Positions 54,175 through 64,000 of a DNA stretch of 64,000 bases are shown here, piece after piece. Made by a program: the position numbers and the translations under genes. Location: positions 1,364,001 through 1,428,000 of the forward strand of contig NC_063019.1 in the NCBI RefSeq assembly GCF_020509005.1, read 5' to 3'. This DNA is from Fulvia fulva. Lineage: Eukaryota; Ascomycota; Dothideomycetes; Mycosphaerellales; Mycosphaerellaceae. The notes beneath the pieces are model-generated. The model searched no databases and had not been told where the DNA came from. It was given only the letters and a program-made list of their open reading frames with translations. Each line of letters opens with the position of its first letter. The stretch's first letter is position 1.

Positions 54175-56903
54175 ACTACACTAGCGATGATCTTCTATAC
54201 TAGGTACTATGCCGACTTACCTAAGTAGGAGGTCCGTAGTCCCTAGATATATAGGTCGATCGGCGGTATAGCGGTCTCGTACTTAAGTATCCTTATTAGT
54301 ATCGACTTATATACCCCGGTAACCTTCCTTAGGCATTAGTTTTAGATCTTCGCTAACGGCGCGACGAGTCCCTTTAATAGGTAGGCCCTCTCGTCTAGGG
54401 ACTATACTTAGCTACTATAGGTAAGGACTAGCCGTATAATAGCCGTATATAGAAGTCGTAACTACCGAAAGTCCGCCCCCTATATAGATATAGTAAGCCT
54501 CTAGTATAATGCTATATTCTATTTAGCTTTCCGTAAAACTGCCTATACGTACTTCCCCTACCGTAGCGCCGGGTCTATCTATAGTCCGAGGATTCTAAGC
54601 TAGTTTACCGGGTTAGTCGTATACCCCTATATCTAGATAGAAGCTTATATATTATAGAACCGTAGCCGGCGCGTAAAGTATATTAGATTATACTTTTCTA
54701 GGGCAAACCGAGCCCTATACCTCCTAGCCTAGCCCTCGTAGATCTTGTACTTCTCTTCTAGTAGCCTATAGTTCTCCTTAGTCGAGGACGACTACGCTAG
54801 GATATTTATGTCGTCTACGAAGCCGCTCGTAGCGGTGTTCTAGGATTCTAGGGCTAGGAGTAGCGTCGCTAAAAAGAAGAGGAATAGGATAGGTACTAGT
54901 GTTAAGCCTTACGGGATTCTAGTATAGACTACTTAAAATAGGCTTTTATACTAACCGACTAGGATCGATGTACTACGGTTTTAGAGGTAGGACTATACGA
55001 AGTTAATAAGCTACTTAGAGAGTCCTTTCGACCTTAGGATATAGAGTAGCCGCGGGTATAACACGTAGTCGAAGGCTCCCGATATATCTAGACTAAGTAA
55101 GGATACTACCTTATCCCTATTCCTATACTAGATAGCCTTTACCTAAGAGGTAATAAGTTCTATCGCGGATAGTATCGATCGCTATAGGCGCGTACCTATC
55201 TAGGTGTCCGGGAGTAGGGAGTACTCCTCTACCGCCTCGGAGAGTCTCGTTATAACTAGCTTCTTAAGCGCCTTCCTAAGAGTATTAAGGAGCGCGTTTA
55301 GGCGGTACGACTTCACCTATATATAGTCTTCCTTTTACGGCTTACGTAGGACTACTATCGTCGATTGTTTAAATAATATTAGGTAGTATCCGGTCTATAG
55401 ATAGGCGTTAAAGATCGCTACGACTACTAGGGCTAGTTAATCTCTACACTTCTTTAGTAGCTCGTTTAGGATCCTATCCGGCCCCGGTACTTTCTTTGCC
55501 GGTAACTTCCTAAGTATAGCGGTAACATCTCCCTCGGACATATCCTATTAGACCGTAATACTAGGGGCTAGAAGAGTAGAGCTATTTATATCGCTTAGAT
55601 TAGCCCCGACTAGGGGCGGGAAGAACTTACTAGCTAGTAGACGCGCCTTAGCCTCGGGGTCGCTAACCGGGCTACTAGGCGATTATAGCGCTAGGATAGA
55701 GAAGGAGGGGCCCTATATATAGTCCTATTAGGCCCATTTCGCTAGCTTCTATATCCTCGCTAGCTTACCGGCAATTTCTTCTACTATAGCTCTCTAGCCG
55801 ACTACTTTCTCCCTCTATATTATAGCTTTCTTCTATTAGTATACCTCCCTATATACGTTCTAGGCCTCCTCGCTATAGCTACTCGTCTATACCCGGCGGG
55901 CTCTCCTTACTTCTCTTACTACTATAGTATACTTTAGCGTCTAGTATAGTTTAGACTATATCGTTAGTTAGGTAAGCGGAACGTAAAGTAAGGTCGCTTT
56001 TCTTATTTCGTCTATTAACCCGTAGACTACCTCGTCTATCTCGTCTTTACTATTATATTACTACTACGCAATCTAGACTAGCCTCTTGGAGTTGTCGAGG
56101 TATACCTAGATATTAGCCTAGTAGGCCTTTCCCTAGTTTAGCTTAGGGGTTCTCGCTAGTATATATTATGTCTATATCGTAATAGAGGTCCTAACTAGTA
56201 TATAGTCTAACGACGCCTCGAGTTTATATTCGATCCTATAGTAGGTTACTATATAGTAGTAGCTATCTAAGATCTAGGAGAGGTCGATCGTGCCTTAGAG
56301 TCCCCCTCTCTTCTAGGTGTCCAGGTCCTTCGGGGTATTAAGGGCGATTACGTTACTCGCTATCAAGTCGATTACTTTGTCGGCTATAGGGTACGGCTAT
56401 ATAAGGCTTTCCTAGGAAGGGTAGTATATATTAAAGTCTCCTACTACGATGTAGTAGCCTTATCTCTTAAGCGCCCTATCTAGGTGTCTATAGACTCTAA
56501 GGTCGCGGCTAGACCTTAAGGCTAGCGGTTATATATATATGTTATATATCTAAGTACTACCTACGTAGAGGGAGGTAATATCTCCCCCGCCTTCTTCGTC
56601 TACGTAGTATACTACCTCCTATTCGGATTCTAGTATATCCTTACTAATATAGAAGTACGTACGGGGTCTACCGTCGCTTCGTAGGTATATCGTATAGCCT
56701 AGTAACTTATAGGTCGTTAGTCTCTTATAGTACGGGTCAATCTATAGCTCCTAGATTACTAGGACGTAGTAGACGTACGGGTCCGCCTTATATAGGAAAT
56801 AGTTTTATACTATATTCTTACTATAGTCGACGACGAGAATCACCTATACGTAGTATCGGCTACGAACCTCTCGTCTAGCTACGAGAGAGCTAAGTATTCT
56901 TAC
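54175..56903 (-). mobile_element. LINE ORF2 remnant (endonuclease and reverse transcriptase), RIP-inactivated
   Basis: On the minus strand a Tad-like LINE ORF2 can be followed with stops. The apurinic-type endonuclease part is at about 56850-56100 (motif VVGDFN near 56440) and the reverse transcriptase at about 55700-54200, with GIPQGSTLVPILFLFF near 54900 and the catalytic box GFVDDINILA near 54820. It continues into 47880-47089 on the far side of the gypsy insertion. Confidence 0.75.
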
Positions 56904-58589
56904 GCTAGAGCGTCGTAGGCGCGACGGGCGCGTAACGTAGGCGAAGCCGCGGCGAATAGGGAACTACTAGCAAAACGGGTATGAAAACTATCCGACGAGC
57001 GTGTACTCGTGTCGGGAGCGAGTCCCTCTTCTTTCTACGTATAAGAAGGGCGCGGAACCGTGGCCTATACGCTCGATAGGACACCTCTAGTATAAGTATA
57101 GAATTTTTACCTCCGGAGACCGTAAACCGAGTAGGCTAAGCGACGAACATTAGACGAGCGGACTATAGAATAACAACTAAGCGGACTATATAACGGCGTC
57201 GAGCGGACTACGAAACAATCTAGTGTTTGCTAGCGGGCAATACGGTAGGTAGGTAGACACGCGACGAAGCCTATAAGGGCCTATTAAACACCCGGTATAG
57301 GAACGAGGGTTTTGCCTAAGGCACTACCTATCCCGCTACATAACGCACCTAGTCTAATATAGTAGATTACGACGAGGAAAAGACGATAGCCTAAGTAAGG
57401 AAAAGACGGCTATTAGGACGGGGAAAAGACGTATAATACAAGTGGATTAGTTCTATAATCGGGGAGGATCGAGGGTAGGGTAATAAGGAACTTTATATTA
57501 GTTAGTAGGTAGAAACGTAAGGAGTACGCTACCCGGCGTAGTGTGTGCCCCGAGCAAACCTACGAGGTATAGACAGCCGCTTTCTAGAGATAGGCTACGG
57601 TAACGTAAAGGGCGTCAAAACCTAGGGCGTAGTATATACTAGTAGCGACGGCTAATACTGTCTATATAGCCCGAGAGGACGGATACGTATGTCGGTCAAT
57701 AGAGAGCACTAAAGGGCTTAGGCCTATAGAGGTAGATATTGGCTTAAGGAGCAAATAGGGAGGGAGGGCGTAGAGGGAAGCTTTTACTCCGGGCTAACCT
57801 CTCGAAACGAGGCTATACGGTAGTACTAGATAAGTAGGAAAGCGCGGTTAAGACTTGTTACCTTATCTCGTAGCTAGCTTACTAAATACGATTTCTTCCT
57901 TACTAAAGCCTAGCGGAATAGATAGCGAGCTGCTTATAGGAGTAGGACTAGAAAAGGAAGCCCCCTAAGACAATAGGCCCGATAGCGCTCCGAGCCTTCT
58001 AGAGACACAATTACTAGCTATATAGGGACCTAATAAGGGCCGAAGCAAGTATAGCGATCCAAATCAGGTCCGAACATATTAGATTAAGGGCCTACCTGTT
58101 TAGGAGACGCGTACTAGACATCTATAGCCTAGCCTACTAGTGTAGCTACCTATCGCAAAACCTAGAACATATACTACTAAGATGCCCGTAGTAGGCGAGA
58201 GGTAGGGGAAATTGGAGGCACTAAGCGGGAAGGAGAGACTATAAGTCAATTATTAGGGACAAAGGCAATATTCGCCGAATCTCTCGGTAGATACTATAGT
58301 AGGGATACCTCTAGTAGTTTAGCCTCGCGAGCGAGACGGAGGAGTAGATAGATAAGAGGCGGAAGCGAGGGGGGTAGTAGATAGAGTAGTCATTAAGGCA
58401 GGCCTATAACACTAGCGTACCCCTAATAAGGGAAATTTAAGACGATAACGAGGAGGAAAAGATAGGCGGGAAGGAGGAGGGGTTTTCACTAACACGGTTT
58501 CCCCTCTATATATACAAAAACAAGATAGTATAGCTATATAGGCCAAAGGGCACTATAACAGCTTAATGAAATATCTATCTATCTATCTA
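56904..58589 (+). mobile_element. 5'-truncated LINE 3' fragment on the plus strand
   Basis: The plus strand ends like a LINE ORF2: about 58050-58200 reads HIRLRAYLFRRRVLDIYSLA and then LEHILLRCP, the C-terminal zinc-type landmark, followed by a 3' tail of TATC repeats (58572-58591). The nine bases TATTCTTAC occur at 56895-56903 and again at 58590-58598 and could be the target duplication. It splits the minus-strand LINE between ORF1 and ORF2. The left boundary is uncertain. Confidence 0.55.
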
Positions 58590-58598
58590 TATTCTTAC

Positions 58599-60000
58599 TT
58601 TAGTTAGTTAACGTTATACTAGATAATACTAAGCGTATCGAGGCTAGTTATTATTATCGACGATCATTTCCTCTATAATGTCCTATGTCCTACTACCTAG
58701 CGCGTCCTAGTCTACGCGTATCGGTTATATACTAAAGGGAGCCGGGCCTAGTTAGATTCCCTCGCCGTAACTAGTAGAGTACGTGGCCTCCCGTACGCCC
58801 TAGGTTACGTATCCTTTATATTATTCTCGGCCCTAGGGCGCTTATACCCGACCGCCGCTAGCTAGTTCCGGTATAGACTAGCCTTACGGTCGCCGTAGAA
58901 TCTTAGGGCGACGGTTCTGTTTATAATTGCCTTGTTTTTTACTAGTTTCCGCTATAGGCATTCCGCGCTATATAATAGATAGTACCCCGGACAGTTCGCG
59001 TACCGCCTCGTAGCCGATGTATAGTCCCTAGATATATAGTCTCCTATATAGTTCGAGTAGGCCTACTTGTTTATATACGTATAGGTTTAGTGTCTATACT
59101 ATTAGTATTTGAAGTATTAGAGGACGCGAAAGGATAAGGAGTACTTTTCGACTATCTTAACGCTATATTACTAGATTAGGCCTTATTATATTACTAGATC
59201 CGCCGCTTTCGCGTCTTATAGCTATACGATTAGCGCCGAGGCCTTCTTACCTTCTAGCCATTTCCTATAGAGCTAGGTCGCCTTCTAGATTAGAGAGTTA
59301 AGAGTGACCGGGTTGTCCTCTTAGAGAGTACGTAGGTGACCTTAGTTAGTTAGGTCGAACTCTTTAGGTATATCGTAGACTAGGATTGTAAATTGCTTTA
59401 TTAAGACCTTTACTAATACCGTAACCTTAGATACCTACTATAGCTATACCTCTAGGTGCCTCCTAGTAGTAGTAGAGCTAGTATAGATCTATAGAGTACC
59501 GTTAGACTATTAGTTCACTACGACTACCCCTAGTTGATTAATTCGCTAGGCGAGCTCCTTGTTTAATAGCTTCGTAACTTCGGCCTAGTCTTCCTTTACT
59601 ATAATACGGATCGTAACTATATCGTACGTTAGGCGGGGGCCTAGTATCGAAGCCGCGACCGATACGTAGCTATAGGGGTGTTGATTCCGGATAGCCTTAT
59701 TAATCGCCTTAGACGTCGTCCTTATTTCTTATTGCCCTCGGTAATACGATAGTACTAGCGCCGTACGTAGCTAAGTAATTATTACCTATAGAGACCGGTA
59801 TAGGAGCTAATCGTTAGTTTCTATACTTTTTACGTCCTCTATAAGTTACTACTAGTTGTCTTAGAGGAGCTTCGCCTATAGAGCCGTAGGCGCCGGTAGT
59901 ACCGTAGCCTAGGCTACTATTGCCTAGGAGTTGCCTAATATAGCTAGGCACCTCCGCGGCGTTTAGAGCTATAGAGCTAAAGAAATAGGGTAAAGAAAAC
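58599..60000 (-). mobile_element. LINE ORF1 remnant
   Basis: Minus-strand reading with repeated stops and a set of former zinc knuckles at about 59130-58950 (YTYINK, YANCPGYYLLYSAECL) in which most Cys appear as Tyr, fitting TGC-to-TAC changes. Likely the ORF1 of the same LINE whose ORF2 lies at 56903-54175. The right limit is approximate. Confidence 0.45.
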
Positions 60001-60264
60001 TTTAAGCTATCTAAATTAAATAAGGTAGAACTCCCTTAATTCTAGGGGTAGTAGCCTGCTTTATAGATCGTTAGAATGGCCTTAATAAGGGCTTTCGAAT
60101 GTGTCGTGTTTAGCGATAGCGCCGATCGGAAGCTTATAATATAGTTAAGTAGATATATAGTAGGAGTAAGATCCTAAAATAGAGCTAGATCAATATATAG
60201 GCTTAGAAACAAGGCGTAGGGTTATATAGACCCGGTATTAGGATACCGTATATATTTACTATAT
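60001..60264. other. AT-rich RIP-mutated sequence, no gene
   Basis: Probably the 5' leader of the minus-strand LINE; nothing else can be seen. Confidence 0.3.
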
Positions 60265-61300
60265 ATAGATAGATTATTCATTCGCCTGTTTTAGTGCCCT
60301 ATAGCCTATATAGGTCTCTCGCTATTTAGGTCTATTTATGTAGGTAGGAAACCCGATTAACGGATAAAAACCTCCTCGTCTTTGCCCTTCTCGTTCTTTC
60401 CTATCTTGTCCTTTCGTTCTCCTTCCTTTAGGGTACGCTAGTGTTATAGTTGTTACCCTATAACTACCTTACCCGTAACCCTAGTAATGTCCTCCTCTCG
60501 ATTCCCTTTCTCCCTTCTATTTCCCCGGCTCTTCTCTCTCTCTCCCTCCTCTCTATCTACCTTTCTGTTTCTACTACTAGGGAGAATTGCTCTAGGTAGT
60601 CCTCGTTAAGGATCTATCTTGTTACTCTCCTTATATCTTGTCTGTTCTAGATAATAGCCTAGTATTGCCTATCTCTTGCCTTCGCCCTCTACTAGCTTCT
60701 CCCTTTTACCTACTTAGTACAGTTCAGTACTATATACTCCGGGTTTTAGGATAGGTAGCTATAGGGGTAACGTTTAGAATCGTATCCTAGAACTCTTCTT
60801 TAGTACAAGTATACTCTTAGCCTAATTTACTTAGAGCAAATACAGATAGCTATACTTACTTCCGCCCTCTTTAGGTCTTTGTAGATAAGGTAGTTATACC
60901 TCCCGAAGGTCCTAGCTACTAGTAGGGCTCCTAGCCTTACCGGTTTTTAGTTCTAACACGTTTCCTATAGGTGACCTACGATCCTTTCTACTTAGCTTTG
61001 CTTCTTTTTCCCTTTGTCCCCTATATTAGCTTGCTCCCTTAGAGCTTCCCTCTGTTTAAGGGCTAGTAGGATTTCCTATAATGTTTTTAGGTCTACTTCC
61101 TTCTATAGGATTATATATAGCCGGTTAGGTCTTCTCCTCCTCTCCTACTAGGTTCTTATCCTTTAAGTAGCTACTTAGATAGTTCCCTAGGCTAGGTATA
61201 CTAATGTCTTCTCTACGTATTGACACCTTATGCCCTAGAGGTACTCCCTAATAGGGGCTGTACCTGATTCTATCTCCCTATTTACTATTAAATAGGTACG
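60265..61300 (-). mobile_element. Second minus-strand LINE 3' end fragment
   Basis: Begins with a TAGA-type repeat and a sequence closely like the LINE 3' end at 47100-47180 (CATTCGCCTGTTTTAG here, CATTCCCCTGTTCTAG there). The rest is T- and C-rich on the plus strand and RIP-mutated. The right limit is approximate. Confidence 0.5.
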
Positions 61301-61549
61301 GGTAGATAGTAGCGGAGTAGAGTAAGAGATCAATCTTTAACTAACTAATAGTACGAGTATATAGTAATATGTTAGGAAATAATATGTTAATTAGGTTAGA
61401 TGTCTATCTAAGCTAAAGGGAAGAGAAGGTATCTCCCTATAAACTAAGTCATCGTAGATGCCTTAGGCTACTAGATCACTTCCTAATTATTGACTCCCTT
61501 TAAGATACTACATCTTAATATTTACTATATATAAGCGAAAAGCTAATAA

Positions 61550-62230
61550 GAAAAGACCTGTTAATACGAGCGTTTACGAGAGGCCTTAGTCGAAAGTAGA
61601 TAGTAATATAGATTAGAAGTAGAAGGCCCTTTACTAGGAATCTCTAATACTAGTAGGGTAAGGCCTATTCGATAGGAAGTATCTTATTAAAAAGTTCTCT
61701 AGTATCGAACGCGGCTCGAGGATTATACCTAAAAGGCTCGCTAGTATTAAGGTTAGTATCGCTCTCTCGGCTAAGGAAAGATAGCTATTTAATAAAATGC
61801 TCTTTAACTAAGAAGGTGTCCTAGCGTAGTATTTTAGCTATATACGGTAGATCAGATATAATGTTATACCTCCTTAGAAAATCACGACGATTACGTATAA
61901 ACCGTAGTAGGCGCGGAACATTTAGTTATACCTAAGCTTACGAGCGATTATAGAATAGATAATCCGCGCTCGAATTAAGAATAGAATTCTTAAGTATAGT
62001 TAAGGTACTTATACGAATACTTAGTTCTTAGTAGCGAAGAAGGTCGAGCTAAATAGCAAAGCTATACTATATAGGTTAATTAACTCTGCTATACTCTTAA
62101 ACGAGGTAACGATAAGGGATACGAACATTCCCCTAGATACGGACGGGTTCTCGGAAGACTTTACTAGGTATAGAGTAGCCTCTTTAGTAAACTTGTTTTC
62201 GGGGTACGATATTATAAGTAGGTATAAGTA
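61550..62230 (+). mobile_element. Fragment of a different gypsy family (reverse transcriptase region)
   Basis: Plus-strand reading with stops that resembles the start of a gypsy reverse transcriptase: FLVAKKVELNSKAILYRLI, then EVTIRDTNIPLDTDGFSED and NLFSGYD. It differs from the element at 47881-54169 and is cut off on both sides. Confidence 0.55.
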
Positions 62231-62532
62231 CGTAGTTAGGTAAGGTATAAGTCGAATAGATGTTCTATCTAAGGGAGGCGCGGAGGGCGCGAGAGTTATA
62301 TACGGGCGCTAAGCCGCTAGTCGGATTAGTTAGCGGGCGCGAGGTCTAGGTACGTACCCGCGGGTTTAAGTAAATATACGCCGGTACGGTAATACTACCC
62401 CCCCCCTCTTAGAGTACGCTCCGGAGCACTCTCCTCTCCTCTTATATCTTTTATTACCTCCGCGAACACCTTATTATCTATTAGACTATACGTATCGCTC
62501 TCTTTCTTATAAGCCCGGAGGCCTCGTTCTAC
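62231..62532. other. Unassigned GC-rich sequence next to inverted LTR
   Basis: Contains CGGGCG-rich stretches and a C-run near 62398-62406; no gene or element recognised. Confidence 0.3.
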
Positions 62533-63051
62533 TATTAGGGCGAGAGCCTAGCCTATAAGATATAAGAATAAAAGCGAGAATATAGGTACGAAGTGTAGAT
62601 ACAAAAGGTATAGTATAATTGCTATACAAAACGAAAGACGAAGAAAGCAAGAGAGGCCTAGGGAAGGCTAGATATCTATACGCGACCCTCGCGAGTACGT
62701 ATCCCTATATTAATAGGGCTAACCCGTACGAAGCCGCGCTTAGTAGCTTTACTCAAAACCTTATTCTAACCTGCCCTACGTTCCGAGTCTTCTACGAGCT
62801 TCTTCTAGGGTCTAGCGTAGTCGCGGGTACTCGCGGGAGTGCCGTAAGTCATATAGTTACGAGCCGAAGTAAATCTGTTAAGGTTTAGTAGAGTAGTAAA
62901 TTTAGAGGGCTAGGTCCCGTAGTAAATGTTACGGGGTATATAATTCTTAGCGCTTATATACTAAGCTAGACTTTTACTTCTTAACGACTTCTAAGTACTC
63001 TAAGGCTCTTCTATCCCTACCTTCTATATACTCTATAGGGATACTATAATA
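62533..63051 (-). repeat. Inverted LTR (519 bp)
   Basis: Reverse complement of the LTR at 53651-54169, from TATTAGGGC to CTATAATA, exactly the same length, with extra TpA changes. Confidence 0.88.
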
Positions 63052-64000
63052 GTAGCCCCCCCGAACAAAGCTAAGTTCCTACGAAGCCGTAGTAGTTCTA
63101 TATATCGAGGATATTTAGCTTTAGTACTAGGCCTAGGCCTAATATTATAGTCGATATACTATTAGTAAGCCCCGTCGAAGAGCTTAGATTCGAAGAGCCT
63201 ACTAATATTAACTTCTAGGCCGTCTACGCGGGCGTAGTATTCTTCGATTACTTAACGATTAAAGATGATATATTAGATAGGTTCCTATAAGGTATCCTAC
63301 TTAGGGTAACCTTACTATTCGACTTTATACTTAATCGGCGGTAGTCCTTTAACGTCGTTAGGCTCTACGCGGATTCCCCGGATCTTACGGACGGTATAGT
63401 CGTTAGAAGGTAGGTTAATAGGCTCGTCGACTTCTACTTTATCGGGAGGACCTAGTATGTCTTAGTTTTAGTTCGGGAATAGGTCCTTAGCCGACGGCCG
63501 AAGGCGTACGGGATAGAAGACGTCGTAGATCTTTATGTTCGTAGGAAGAGCTAGACGGTAGGCGTATAAACTAATACGCTCGGTAATCTCAAAAGGACCT
63601 AGGTTCTTCTAGCTCAGCTTCTTAGAGGGGCGGTCCGTCTTAATGTTCTTAGAGTTAAGGTAGACTATATCGCCTACTTAGTAGTCGGGAGCTAGCTAGC
63701 GACGACGATTAGCTTAATCCTCGTAGATTGCTTATACGTATACTATCTCGTCGTAGACTTCTTTATAGATCTATAAGAGTATAGTAGCGAACTGGTCTAC
63801 TACTTACTCGTTTACGTCTTTAGTAGGCGGGAGAGGCTCTTCTAGTTCTATACCTATACGAGGGTAGTAACCTCTCGTAGTATAGAAGGGAGAGTAGCTA
63901 GTATTCTCCGAGTCCTAGTTACGAGTAGCGAACTCTACCGTAGGGATATACTAAGGCCAATCCTTTTAGTAGTAGTCGACGAAGTAACGAAGGACCTACT
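62533..64000 (-). mobile_element. Second copy of the same gypsy element, inverted, running out of the window
   Basis: The 519-bp right LTR is found reversed at 62533-63051, followed from 63052 by the reversed G-run and the end of pol (chromodomain-like and integrase C-terminal parts) matching about 52700-53650 reversed. RIP is heavy. Only the 3' part lies in the window. Confidence 0.85.

Noticed and set aside
47100..64000. CRISPR-like or other tandem array
   Set aside because: The many short repeated words (CTAG, TATA, GTCGAC-like) come from RIP depletion of CpA, not from regular spaced repeats.
1..64000. tRNA or rRNA genes
   Set aside because: I saw no convincing A-box/B-box pair with a cloverleaf and no rRNA-like stretch. 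A tRNAscan-type search was not possible here.

Overview
The window is nuclear DNA of a filamentous ascomycete, most likely a Dothideomycete (class inferred from gene content and gene style, not tested). Genes carry short 49-76 nt introns with GTRNGT donors and CTRAY branch sites. There are two separate ATP-citrate lyase genes, a UCS myosin chaperone, an MCH1-type transporter and many secreted or fungus-restricted proteins. The right end is a transposon block with the CpA-to-TpA mutation pattern of repeat-induced point mutation (RIP).

Layout. 0-25 kb is mostly housekeeping: a membrane-anchored histidine-phosphatase-like protein lacking its catalytic residues, SmF of the spliceosome, the head-to-head acl2/acl1 pair, a small secreted Kex2-type protein, TRM2, a basic hypothetical protein, a small Ser-rich protein, a multi-membrane-span protein with a GRAM-like tail, an SDR and SHE4/UNC-45. 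25-30 kb has MCH1 and a secreted repeat protein with Kex2-like sites, whose last repeat lies behind an in-frame TAG. 30-43 kb holds six F-box-like genes on the minus strand, two of them damaged, around a plus-strand SH3 membrane protein and a hemerythrin-like protein. 42.8-47.0 kb has a dead metallo-beta-lactamase-fold lactonase gene and a dead amino-acid permease, head to head.

47.1-64 kb has no intact gene. A Ty3/gypsy element (47881-54169, two 519-bp LTRs, TTACG target duplication) sits inside a minus-strand LINE. A plus-strand LINE 3' fragment, another LINE 3' end, a fragment of a second gypsy family and an inverted second copy of the first gypsy element (62533 to the window end) follow. 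RIP is strong to the right but light in the left LTR and left flank.

Functional links: acl1 and acl2 encode the two subunits of one enzyme making cytosolic acetyl-CoA and share one intergenic promoter region. The most unusual items are the repeat protein with its cut-off fifth unit, the F-box-like family caught in expansion and decay, and a run of genes 29-45 kb whose stop codons could come from C-to-T changes as the transposon block is approached. Exon joins were derived by eye from splice signals and reading frame, without transcript data.
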